Below the pieces are notes generated by a model. The model had not been told where the DNA came from, made no database searches, and worked only from the letters and a program-made list of their open reading frames with translations. 5,869 bases of DNA from a bacterium (GTDB taxonomy: Bacteria; Pseudomonadota; Gammaproteobacteria; Burkholderiales; Burkholderiaceae_C): assembly GCA_030824095.1 (NCBI GenBank), contig JAVBYK010000498.1, forward strand, positions 1-5,869, read 5' to 3'. The position numbers and the translations under genes are program-made. Numbering within the stretch: position 1 is the stretch's first letter; each line of letters begins with the position of its first letter. Shown one piece after another: positions 1-5,680 of this stretch.

Positions 1-155
1 AGCGGCGCGATTCCCGTGGTGTCTACCGCGCGCATCTGCTCCACGATGTCAAAAAAGCTGTTCATTTGTGTGAGCATGCGCTCACTCTCGGAGGGTGCCA
101 GCTCCAAACGTGCCAGATTGGCAATGCGGGCGATGTCGGTAGATGTCAGTGACAT
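1..155 (-). CDS. gatC: Asp-tRNA(Asn)/Glu-tRNA(Gln) amidotransferase subunit C, N-terminal part (cut by window edge)
   Basis: GatC is the small subunit of the GatCAB amidotransferase, which converts mischarged Glu-tRNA(Gln) and/or Asp-tRNA(Asn) to the correct Gln/Asn forms in the cytoplasm; GatC stabilises the GatA-GatB pair. Read on the minus strand from the ATG at 155-153, 51 complete codons are visible before the window ends. The protein begins MSLTSTDIARIANLARLEL, followed by a segment with ...SESERMLTQMNSFFDIVEQM and then ...AVDTTGIAPL. This is the classic GatC N-terminal pattern (IA.LARLEL ... L..I...V..L..VDT..I.P). The family is about 95-100 residues, so roughly half is present, and gatA and gatB are expected to follow to the left, outside the window. 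No clear Shine-Dalgarno sequence precedes the ATG. It is divergent from mreB, and the shared 203-bp gap probably holds both promoters. The identification is firm; the start is the only ATG that fits the family N terminus. Confidence 0.95.
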   Translation of the reverse strand, partial: MSLTSTDIARIANLARLELAPSESERMLTQMNSFFDIVEQMRAVDTTGIAP

Positions 156-218
156 GATGCGTATTGGGTTGAAACCAAAGGTAAATCAGGCCCGAACGGG
201 TTCTTTAGAGAGGGCTGT

Positions 219-250
219 TCAAAGGCAATCGGTTATTATCCTGCCTTTGA
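219..250. repeat. 9-bp perfect inverted repeat in the gatC-mreB control region
   Basis: TCAAAGGCA (219-227) and TGCCTTTGA (242-250) are exact reverse complements separated by 14 nt. The spacer contains ATTATC (235-240), which reads GATAAT on the minus strand and is a candidate -10 box for gatC. The symmetry could be a regulator operator or, if transcribed, a stem-loop in the gatC leader. There is no T-run after either arm, so it is not a typical intrinsic terminator. Function is not known. Confidence 0.5.
235..240 (-). promoter_or_regulatory. Candidate gatC -10 box (GATAAT)
   Basis: On the minus strand the sequence reads GATAAT, 5 of 6 matches to TATAAT, about 80 nt before the gatC ATG. No convincing -35 hexamer lies 16-18 nt upstream of it; the nearest TTGAGC-like box is about 20 nt away. 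It lies inside the loop of the inverted repeat at 219-250. This is a weak, motif-only call. Confidence 0.25.
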
Positions 251-266
251 CGCAAGTCCCGCTCAA

Positions 267-304
267 TTGCTTTGCTTGACGTCAAACTTACGATTATTTA
301 ACGA
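267..304 (+). promoter_or_regulatory. Candidate sigma70-type promoter region for the mreBCD-mrdA operon
   Basis: Two overlapping box pairs can be drawn. TTGCTT (272-277) with a 17-nt spacer leads to TATTTA (295-300). TTGACG (276-281) with a 17-nt spacer leads to TAACGA (299-304). The -35 TTGACG is strong, but both -10 boxes are poor. The region is the AT-richest part of the gap and lies 55-90 nt before the mreB start, which is where the operon promoter is expected. The exact boxes are not settled by sequence alone. Confidence 0.35.
276..285. promoter_or_regulatory. 10-bp palindrome TTGACGTCAA, possible operator overlapping the mreB promoter
   Basis: TTGACGTCAA is its own reverse complement and coincides with the best -35 candidate for mreB. 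The same TTGACG hexamer occurs at 247-252, 29 nt upstream, within the right arm of the inverted repeat. A symmetrical site on a -35 box is a plausible repressor or activator target, but no regulator can be named from it. Confidence 0.3.
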
Positions 305-321
305 AAAAACAGTGGTGATGG

Positions 322-337
322 AAGGCCGAAGCGCCTT
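322..337 (+). other. Small stem-loop in the mreB 5' leader
   Basis: AAGGC (322-326) can pair with GCCTT (333-337) around a 6-nt loop. A competing pairing, CGAA (327-330) with TTCG (337-340), is also possible. It ends 8 nt before the mreB Shine-Dalgarno sequence. It is a short stem and could be chance; no riboswitch-like architecture is visible. Confidence 0.2.
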
Positions 338-345
338 TCGTGCCC

Positions 346-352
346 GAGAGGA
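346..352 (+). promoter_or_regulatory. mreB ribosome binding site
   Basis: GAGAGGA lies 6 nt before the ATG at 359. This spacing, together with the MreB family N terminus (MFGSFRRYFS), favours ATG 359 over the in-frame TTG at 356-358 immediately before it and over the out-of-frame ATG at 352. Confidence 0.7.
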
Positions 353-358
353 TGTTTG

Positions 359-1402
359 ATGTTTGGATCTTTCCGTCGGTACTTTTCTACCGACCTGGCC
401 ATTGACCTCGGTACGGCCAACACCCTGATTTTTGTACGCGGCCAGGGGATTGTTCTAGACGAACCCTCCGTCGTTGCCATCCGCCATGAAGGCGGCCCCC
501 AAGGCAAAAAGACCATTCAGGCCGTCGGCAAGGAAGCCAAGGCCATGCTGGGCAAAGTGCCCGGCAACATCGAAGCCATCCGCCCCATGAAAGACGGCGT
601 GATTGCCGACTTCACGGTCACCGAGCAGATGCTCAAGCAGTTCATCAAGATGGTGCATCCGCGCGGCATTTTCCGCCCCAGCCCACGCATCATCATCTGT
701 GTGCCCTGCGGCTCCACCCAGGTCGAGCGCCGCGCCATCCGCGAGTCGGCACTCGGTGCCGGTGCCAGCGATGTGTACCTGATCGAAGAACCCATGGCTG
801 CGGCCATCGGCGCCGGATTACCTGTCAGTGAAGCCAGCGGCTCCATGGTGGTGGACATCGGTGGCGGTACCACCGAAGTCGGTGTGATTTCGCTGGGCGG
901 CATGGTCTACAAGGGCTCGGTCCGCGTCGGCGGCGACAAATTTGACGAAGCCATCATCAACTACATCCGCCGCAACTACGGCATGCTGATCGGCGAGCCC
1001 ACCGCGGAGTCCATCAAGAAGCAGATCGGCTCGGCCTTCCCCGGCTCCGAAGTCAAGGAAATGGAAGTGCGCGGACGCAACCTGTCCGAAGGTGTGCCGC
1101 GCAGCTTCACGATCTCCTCGAATGAAATCCTGGAAGCCCTGACAGACCCGCTGAACAACATCGTCTCCGCCGTCAAGAACGCGCTGGAACAAACCCCTCC
1201 CGAACTCGGTGCCGACATTGCCGACCGCGGCATGATGCTGACCGGCGGTGGCGCGCTCCTGCGCGACCTGGACCGCCTGCTGGCGGAAGAAACCGGCCTG
1301 CCGGTGCTGGTGGCCGAAGACCCACTGACCTGTGTGGTGCGCGGTTGCGGCATTGCGCTGGAGCAGATGGAGCGTCTGGGCTCCATTTTCACCAGCGAAT
1401 AA
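359..1402 (+). CDS. mreB: Rod shape-determining protein MreB (actin-like)
   Basis: MreB is a bacterial actin that forms short antiparallel filaments on the inner face of the cytoplasmic membrane and steers lateral-wall synthesis by the Rod complex. The 347-residue product has normal family length. Residues 1-10 (MFGSFRRYFS) form the amphipathic membrane-binding N terminus. The nucleotide-binding motifs of the actin/Hsp70 fold are intact: phosphate-1 DLGTANT at 16-22, the IEEPMAAAIGAG connecting segment at 142-153 with Glu143, phosphate-2 DIGGGTTEV at 166-174, and the adenosine loop LTGGGALL at 294-301. The start is ATG 359, with GAGAGGA 6 nt upstream; a TTG directly precedes it and would add only one residue. 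It is the first gene of mreB-mreC-mreD-mrdA and is followed 15 nt later by mreC. The divergent control region upstream of it probably carries the operon promoter. Nothing is broken or missing. Confidence 0.98.
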   Translation: MFGSFRRYFSTDLAIDLGTANTLIFVRGQGIVLDEPSVVAIRHEGGPQGKKTIQAVGKEAKAMLGKVPGNIEAIRPMKDGVIADFTVTEQMLKQFIKMVHPRGIFRPSPRIIICVPCGSTQVERRAIRESALGAGASDVYLIEEPMAAAIGAGLPVSEASGSMVVDIGGGTTEVGVISLGGMVYKGSVRVGGDKFDEAIINYIRRNYGMLIGEPTAESIKKQIGSAFPGSEVKEMEVRGRNLSEGVPRSFTISSNEILEALTDPLNNIVSAVKNALEQTPPELGADIADRGMMLTGGGALLRDLDRLLAEETGLPVLVAEDPLTCVVRGCGIALEQMERLGSIFTSE

Positions 1403-1417
1403 GCGTCAGGTACAGCG

Positions 1418-2338
1418 ATGCCACTGGGTACGCTGGACAGGGAACCCCCACCGTTTTTCCGGCAGGGTCCCTCGGCCCTGTCCAAGCTGGCCGTGTGCAG
1501 CGCTCTGGCGCTGTTTCTCATGGTGGCCGACTCCCGTTTCAAGGTCATGCAGCCACTGCGTGTGGTGCTGGCCACCGTGCTGTACCCGGCCCAGTGGCTG
1601 GCGCTGCGCCCGGTGCTCGCCTACCAGGAAGCCAGCCACTATTTCTCGTCCCTGTCCGCTGCCAAGGCGGCCCAGGACGAGGTCACCAAAAAACACTACC
1701 TGCAGTCGCAGCGCGCCAACCAGGTCGAGCAGTTGGCGCTGGAGAACCAGCGCCTGCGCAAGTTGCTGGGACTGCGTGAGCGCCTGCAGTCGCCCGCGAT
1801 GGCCGCACAGGTCATTTACGACGCTGCCGATCCCTACAGCCGCAAGGTCATCATCGACAAGGGCATGGCCGACAAGGTGGGACTGGGCGCGCCCATCCTG
1901 GATGAGTCCGGCGTGCTGGGTCAGGTCACGCGGGTCTATCCGCTGGTCAGTGAAGTCACCCTGATCACCGACCGCGACCATGCCATTCCCGTACTGAACA
2001 CCCGCACCGGAGCACGCGGCGTGGCCTATGGCGATGCGTCGCTGCACGCCGATGCCATGGAACTGCGCTTCATGGCCGCCAATGCCGACGTGGCCGCCGG
2101 AGACCTGCTGACCACCAGCGGTGTGGACGGTGTTTACCCGCCCGGCCTGCCGGTGGCCCGTGTGGAAAAGGTGGAGCGCCGCGTGGACGCCGTGTTTGCC
2201 CGCATCTACTGCGTGCCGCTGGCATTGGTATCCGGTTCGGGCCATGTGATGGTGCTGGATGCGGTGAACACGCAAGTCCCGCCACGGCCAGCACCCGAAG
2301 CACCCGCCGTGGTCAGCCGCCGCGGAGCCGGAAAATGA
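1418..2338 (+). CDS. mreC: Rod shape-determining protein MreC
   Basis: MreC is a bitopic inner-membrane protein whose periplasmic domain contacts and activates PBP2, linking MreB filaments to wall synthesis. The 306-residue product shows the full architecture: a short cytoplasmic tail, one membrane helix at about 20-38 (SKLAVCSALALFLMVAD), a coiled coil at about 76-124 containing QVEQLALENQRLRKLLGL, and the paired beta domain at about 128-283. Family signatures include VSEVTLITDRDHAIPV (about 177-192) and TTSGVDGVYPPGLPVARV (about 232-249). The last 25 residues are Pro/Ala-rich and probably disordered. The first ATG gives the usual beta-proteobacterial start MPLGTLDREPPPFFRQGPSA; only a weak CAGG (1407-1410) lies upstream, so translation may depend partly on mreB ribosomes. 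The stop TGA overlaps an ATG (ATGA, 2335-2338) that opens a mini-ORF leading to mreD. Confidence 0.97.
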   Translation: MPLGTLDREPPPFFRQGPSALSKLAVCSALALFLMVADSRFKVMQPLRVVLATVLYPAQWLALRPVLAYQEASHYFSSLSAAKAAQDEVTKKHYLQSQRANQVEQLALENQRLRKLLGLRERLQSPAMAAQVIYDAADPYSRKVIIDKGMADKVGLGAPILDESGVLGQVTRVYPLVSEVTLITDRDHAIPVLNTRTGARGVAYGDASLHADAMELRFMAANADVAAGDLLTTSGVDGVYPPGLPVARVEKVERRVDAVFARIYCVPLALVSGSGHVMVLDAVNTQVPPRPAPEAPAVVSRRGAGK

Positions 2339-2361
2339 TGGCAGCGGAGATGCAAGCATGA
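2335..2361 (+). other. 8-codon mini-ORF bridging mreC and mreD (possible translational coupler)
   Basis: The frame ATG ATG GCA GCG GAG ATG CAA GCA TGA encodes MMAAEMQA. Its ATG overlaps the mreC stop as ATGA (2335-2338), and its TGA overlaps the mreD start as ATGA (2358-2361). A ribosome finishing mreC could re-initiate here and stop exactly on the mreD start. The peptide itself has no recognisable function. The mreD Shine-Dalgarno (2346-2350) lies inside it. This may be a by-product of compact spacing; the double overlap is directly visible, the role is inferred. Confidence 0.35.
2346..2350 (+). promoter_or_regulatory. mreD ribosome binding site
   Basis: GGAGA lies 7 nt before the mreD ATG at 2358, a good Shine-Dalgarno at normal distance. 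It supports ATG 2358 rather than the second in-frame ATG at 2364. Confidence 0.6.
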
Positions 2362-2888
2362 TCATGCGACCCGGCCAGCAGCTGCTGCTGCCCGCCAATC
2401 CTTTCTTCATCTGGGGCAGCCTGATTGCCGCGATGCTGCTCAACATGCTGCAGAACATGGGCTTTTGGGGTCGTGCTGCGTGGACGCCTGACATGCTGGC
2501 GGTGGTGCTGGTGTTCTGGACCGTGCACCAACCCTTGCGCGTCAGCATCGGTGGGGCCTTCGTGTTTGGCCTGTTGATGGACGTGCACCAGGGCGGTCTG
2601 TTGGGGCAGCATGCGCTGGCCTACACCGTGCTGAGCTTTTTCGCCATCACCATCCACCGCCGTCTGCTGTGGTTCTCGGTGCCGTCGCAGGCGGCCCAGG
2701 TGTTCCCGCTGTTTGCCGCTGCGCATGCCGTGGAACTGGCGGTGCGCATGGCCACCGGGGGCAGCTTCCCCGGGCTCCTGATGCTGCTGGCACCCGTGGT
2801 GGAGGCTGTTTTGTGGCCAGTGGCCAGCATCGTGCTGCTGGCACCTCAACTGCGTGCGCCCAACCCGGACGCGAATAGACCGCTGTGA
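2358..2888 (+). CDS. mreD: Rod shape-determining protein MreD
   Basis: MreD is a polytopic inner-membrane component of the Rod complex that binds MreC and modulates how MreC activates PBP2. The 176-residue product has normal length for the family. It is strongly hydrophobic, with membrane segments at roughly 15-33, 45-56, 64-80, 84-105, 112-133 and 138-163. The conserved MreD core is visible as GLLMDVHQGGLLGQHALAYT (71-90), including Asp75 and the LGQHAL turn. The N terminus MIMRPGQQLLLPANP is the form I associate with Burkholderiales MreD. The start at 2358 has GGAGA 7 nt upstream. The start overlaps the stop of an 8-codon mini-ORF, and the gene's own TGA overlaps the GTG of mrdA (GTGA, 2885-2888), so mreD and mrdA are probably translationally coupled. 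Confidence 0.95.
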   Translation: MIMRPGQQLLLPANPFFIWGSLIAAMLLNMLQNMGFWGRAAWTPDMLAVVLVFWTVHQPLRVSIGGAFVFGLLMDVHQGGLLGQHALAYTVLSFFAITIHRRLLWFSVPSQAAQVFPLFAAAHAVELAVRMATGGSFPGLLMLLAPVVEAVLWPVASIVLLAPQLRAPNPDANRPL

Positions 2889-4894
2889 CCGAAATACGCA
2901 ACGTCGAAGCGGATCTGGCGCGGTTTCGCACGCGAGTGTTCGCCGTCAGCGTGCTGGTGATCGTGTGCTTTTCGTTGCTGGCCGCGCGGCTGGTGTATCT
3001 GCAGGTGGTGCGCCACGACGACTTGCGTGCCCAGGCCGAGAGCAACCGCACCTCCATCGTTCCCATCGTGCCCAATCGCGGCCTGATCGTTGACCGCAAC
3101 GGCATTGTGCTGGCCAGCAATTACTCGGCCTACACGCTGGAAATCACGCCCTCCAAGACGCTGGCCGGCTGGGAGGCCACAGTGGACGAACTGGCCACGG
3201 TGCTGGACATCACGCCCCGGGACCGGCGCCGGTTCAAGAAACTGCTCGAAGAATCCAAGAGCTTTGAGTCCCTGCCGATCCGCACCCGCCTGACCGACAC
3301 CGAAGTAGCACGTTTCGCTGCCCAGCGCTTTCGCTTTCCCGGCGTGGAGATCAAGGCGCGGCTGTTTCGCAACTACCCGTACGGCGAACTGGCCAGCCAC
3401 GTGATTGGCTACATCGGGCGCATCAACCAGGCGGAAAAAGCCAAGATCGAGGACGACGACAACCAGGCCAACTACCGCGGCACCGAATACATCGGAAAGC
3501 TCGGTGTGGAGCAGAACTTCGAGAGCCAGTTGCACGGCATCACCGGTGTCGAGCGGGTCGAGACATCGGCCGGTGGGCGCGCCATGCGCAAGCTTGCCAG
3601 CACGCCGTCCACACCGGGCAACAAGGTGGAATTGTCGATCGACATCAAGCTGCAGAAGCTGGTGGAGGACATGTATGGTGACCGCCGCGGTGCCCTGGTG
3701 GCGATGGACCCACGCAATGGCGAGGTGCTGGCTTTTGTCTCCAAGCCGACCTTTGATCCCAACCTCTTTGTCGACGGTATCGACGTGGACAGCTGGGCCG
3801 CGCTGAATGAGGACATCGACAAACCGCTGCTCAACCGCGCGCTGCGGGGCACCTATCCGCCCGGTTCGACCTATAAGCCGTTGATGGCCATGGCGGCGCT
3901 CAACAGCGGCAAGCGTGCCGCCAATGTGGTCATCCAGGACAACCTGACCTACAGTTTTGGTGGTCGTGTCTTCGGCAGCCCTGAGGCCGACCGTCCCGGC
4001 CCCAAAGACATGCGCCTGGCCATCGTCAGTTCGTCCAACGTTTACTTCTACAGCCTCGCCAACGAGATGGGCGTGGATGTGATCCACGACCAGTTGATGC
4101 CCTTTGGCCTGGGGCGCCTCACCGGCATCGATCTGATGGGTGAGGTCACCGGCGACCTGCCATCGCAGGAGTGGAAGCGCAAGAAATTCCGAAAGCCGGA
4201 GCAGCAGAAGTGGTACGCCGGCGAGACCATCTCGCTGGGCATCGGCCAGGGCTACAACAACTTCACGATGCTGCAAATGGCCACCGCCTACTCGACCATC
4301 GCCTCCGGTGGCCTGCGCTTCAAGCCGCACCTGGTGCGCGAGATCCAGGACAGCGTTCAGCGCACGACCCTTCGCGCCGCCGGTGATGCGCTTGAACCCC
4401 TGCCGCTCAAGCCCGAGCATGTGGACGTGATTCGCAATGCGATGCATGGCGTGACGCTGGAAGGCACCTCGGCCAGGGTATTTGCCGGCGCTGGGTACAC
4501 CAGTGGCGGCAAAACCGGCACGGCCCAGGCCATCGGCCTGCGGGCCGGCGAGAAGTACAGCAACGTCAAGGCCGACGAGCACAAGCGCGACCATGCCCTC
4601 TATGTCGCCTTTGCCCCGGTCGAAAACCCGACGATTGCGCTGGCCGTGATTGTTGAGAACGCCGGCTGGGGCTCCGGGTCTGCAGCACCTATCGCGCGCC
4701 GCGTATTCGACTACTGGCTGCTGGGGCAGTACCCGAATGATGAGGACATGGCTGCCGTCCGCAAGGGGGTGGCGGCTGCGCCCATCGGCAAGCCGCTGGC
4801 AGCCGCCAGCGTGCCCTGGCCGCGCCCCGCCACCGCCGCGGCCAGCGCCCCGGCCGCCGCTGCGTCCGCGGCCGCGTCAAAGCCGCCGCGCTAG
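2885..4894 (+). CDS. mrdA: Penicillin-binding protein 2 (peptidoglycan D,D-transpeptidase MrdA)
   Basis: PBP2 is the class B penicillin-binding protein of the elongasome; it crosslinks peptidoglycan strands polymerised by RodA and is a beta-lactam target. The 669-residue product has a cytoplasmic N terminus, one membrane anchor at about 17-38, the pedestal domain starting near NRGLIVDRNG (64-73), and a C-terminal transpeptidase domain. The catalytic motifs are intact: SxxK as S328-T-Y-K331 within YPPGSTYKP, SxN as S383-S-N385, and K543-T-G545 in GGKTGTAQ. Residues about 622-669 form an Ala/Pro-rich low-complexity tail, which makes the protein longer than the 633-residue E. coli PBP2. The start is GTG 2885, overlapping the mreD TGA; no strong Shine-Dalgarno is seen, which fits coupling to mreD. 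The stop TAG lies in a CTAG shared with the convergent gene. No rodA follows. FtsI is ruled out by the mreBCD context and the PBP2-type sequence. Confidence 0.97.
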   Translation: MTEIRNVEADLARFRTRVFAVSVLVIVCFSLLAARLVYLQVVRHDDLRAQAESNRTSIVPIVPNRGLIVDRNGIVLASNYSAYTLEITPSKTLAGWEATVDELATVLDITPRDRRRFKKLLEESKSFESLPIRTRLTDTEVARFAAQRFRFPGVEIKARLFRNYPYGELASHVIGYIGRINQAEKAKIEDDDNQANYRGTEYIGKLGVEQNFESQLHGITGVERVETSAGGRAMRKLASTPSTPGNKVELSIDIKLQKLVEDMYGDRRGALVAMDPRNGEVLAFVSKPTFDPNLFVDGIDVDSWAALNEDIDKPLLNRALRGTYPPGSTYKPLMAMAALNSGKRAANVVIQDNLTYSFGGRVFGSPEADRPGPKDMRLAIVSSSNVYFYSLANEMGVDVIHDQLMPFGLGRLTGIDLMGEVTGDLPSQEWKRKKFRKPEQQKWYAGETISLGIGQGYNNFTMLQMATAYSTIASGGLRFKPHLVREIQDSVQRTTLRAAGDALEPLPLKPEHVDVIRNAMHGVTLEGTSARVFAGAGYTSGGKTGTAQAIGLRAGEKYSNVKADEHKRDHALYVAFAPVENPTIALAVIVENAGWGSGSAAPIARRVFDYWLLGQYPNDEDMAAVRKGVAAAPIGKPLAAASVPWPRPATAAASAPAAAASAAASKPPR

Positions 4895-4897
4895 CGC
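4888..4897. other. 10-bp palindrome GCGCTAGCGC holding both convergent stop codons
   Basis: The perfect palindrome is centred on CTAG (4891-4894). The plus-strand TAG (4892-4894) ends mrdA and the minus-strand TAG (4893-4891) ends the TSUP gene, so the two genes overlap tail-to-tail by 4 bp. No intergenic space exists for a terminator, and no stem-loop with a T-run is seen just past either stop. Confidence 0.8.
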
Positions 4898-5649
4898 AGA
4901 AACGCGTCGTAGCTGGTCTTCAGGATCAGGGCCGACACCACGACGATGAACACCCCGCGCACAAAGCCCGTGCCGTGCTTGAGCGCCAGGTGCGTGCCGG
5001 CCAGGCTGCCCAGCACATTGGCAATCGCCATCGCCAGCACAAAGTGCCACCAGACATGGCCCTTCAGCGCAAACAGCAAAATGGCCGCCAGGTTGGAGGC
5101 GGTGTTGAGCAACTTGGCACCGGCCGAGGCGTTCAGGAAGTCGTAGCCCAGCAGGCGCACCAGGAGAAAGACAAAGAAGCTGCCGGTGCCAGGGCCGAAG
5201 AAGCCGTCATAAAAGCCGATGACGGCGCCGATGCCGCAGGCCACCAGGGCTTCCTGCTGGCCGCCAAAGCGCGGTGTGTGGTCGCGCCCCAGTTCCTTCT
5301 TGGCCAGCGTGTAGGCCAGCACCGCCAGCAGCACCAGCGGCAAGGCCTTGCGCAGGTATTCTGGCGAGATCACCGTGACCAGCCAGGCGCCGCCCAGCGA
5401 GGCGGCAAAGCACACCGCTGCCGCCGGCGCCAGTGCGTGCCAGCGCATGTGCACACGGCGGCTGTATTGCAGGGTGGCAATGCTGGTGCCCCAGACGGAC
5501 GCGCCCTTGTTGGTGCCAAACAGCGTGGCGGGGTGGGTGTTGGGGAAGGTGGCAAACAGCGCCGGCACCAGGATCAGCCCGCCGCCACCGACGATGGAGT
5601 CCACAAAGCCGGCCAGCAGCGAGGCCAGCGATACAACAATCATTTCCAT
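4891..5649 (-). CDS. TSUP family (TauE/SafE, YfcA-like) membrane transporter
   Basis: This 252-residue, highly hydrophobic protein belongs to the TSUP family (Pfam TauE, formerly DUF81), whose characterised members move sulfite, sulfoacetate or other sulfur or organic anions across the inner membrane. It closely resembles E. coli YfcA in wording and length. The two-fold internal repeat of the family is visible: AGFVDSIVGGGGLI (13-26) matches IGFYDGFFGPGTGS (144-157), and each is followed by an (A/N)K-containing helix: GTNKGASVWGTS (45-56) and SAGAKLLNTASN (175-186). About seven to eight membrane segments are expected. ATG 5649 (minus strand) is chosen because a weak GAGAA lies 7 nt upstream (5661-5657); the in-frame ATG two codons later (5643) is a possible alternative. 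The substrate cannot be told from the sequence. It is convergent with mrdA, sharing the CTAG stop, and has no evident functional link to the cell-wall genes. Confidence 0.93.
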   Translation of the reverse strand: MEMIVVSLASLLAGFVDSIVGGGGLILVPALFATFPNTHPATLFGTNKGASVWGTSIATLQYSRRVHMRWHALAPAAAVCFAASLGGAWLVTVISPEYLRKALPLVLLAVLAYTLAKKELGRDHTPRFGGQQEALVACGIGAVIGFYDGFFGPGTGSFFVFLLVRLLGYDFLNASAGAKLLNTASNLAAILLFALKGHVWWHFVLAMAIANVLGSLAGTHLALKHGTGFVRGVFIVVVSALILKTSYDAFLR

Positions 5650-5680
5650 GCCGGGATTCTCGCATGGCCGGTCATCGCAG

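Noticed and set aside
191..200. CCCGAACGGG inverted repeat as a terminator or regulatory hairpin
   Set aside because: The stem is at most 3-4 bp with a tiny loop and no T-run, and it sits between divergent genes, where no terminator is needed.
356..358. TTG as the mreB start, giving an extra N-terminal Met
   Set aside because: The ATG directly after it has better Shine-Dalgarno spacing and gives the standard MreB N terminus.
1332..1964. Plus-strand frame (210 codons) overlapping the end of mreB and most of mreC
   Set aside because: Its translation is rich in Trp, Cys, Arg and Ser, as expected for a +1 shadow of high-GC genes, and the real mreB and mreC frames are unambiguous.
1406..2548. 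Minus-strand open frame (380 codons) antisense to mreC and mreD
   Set aside because: It crosses the mreC-mreD junction opposite two intact genes, and its His/Gln/Arg-rich translation is typical of a GC-shadow frame.
2846..4594. Long minus-strand open frame (582 codons) antisense to mrdA
   Set aside because: It lies opposite a complete, motif-intact PBP2 gene in high-GC DNA, where antisense frames stay open because of third-position GC bias. Its translation shows no recognisable domain.
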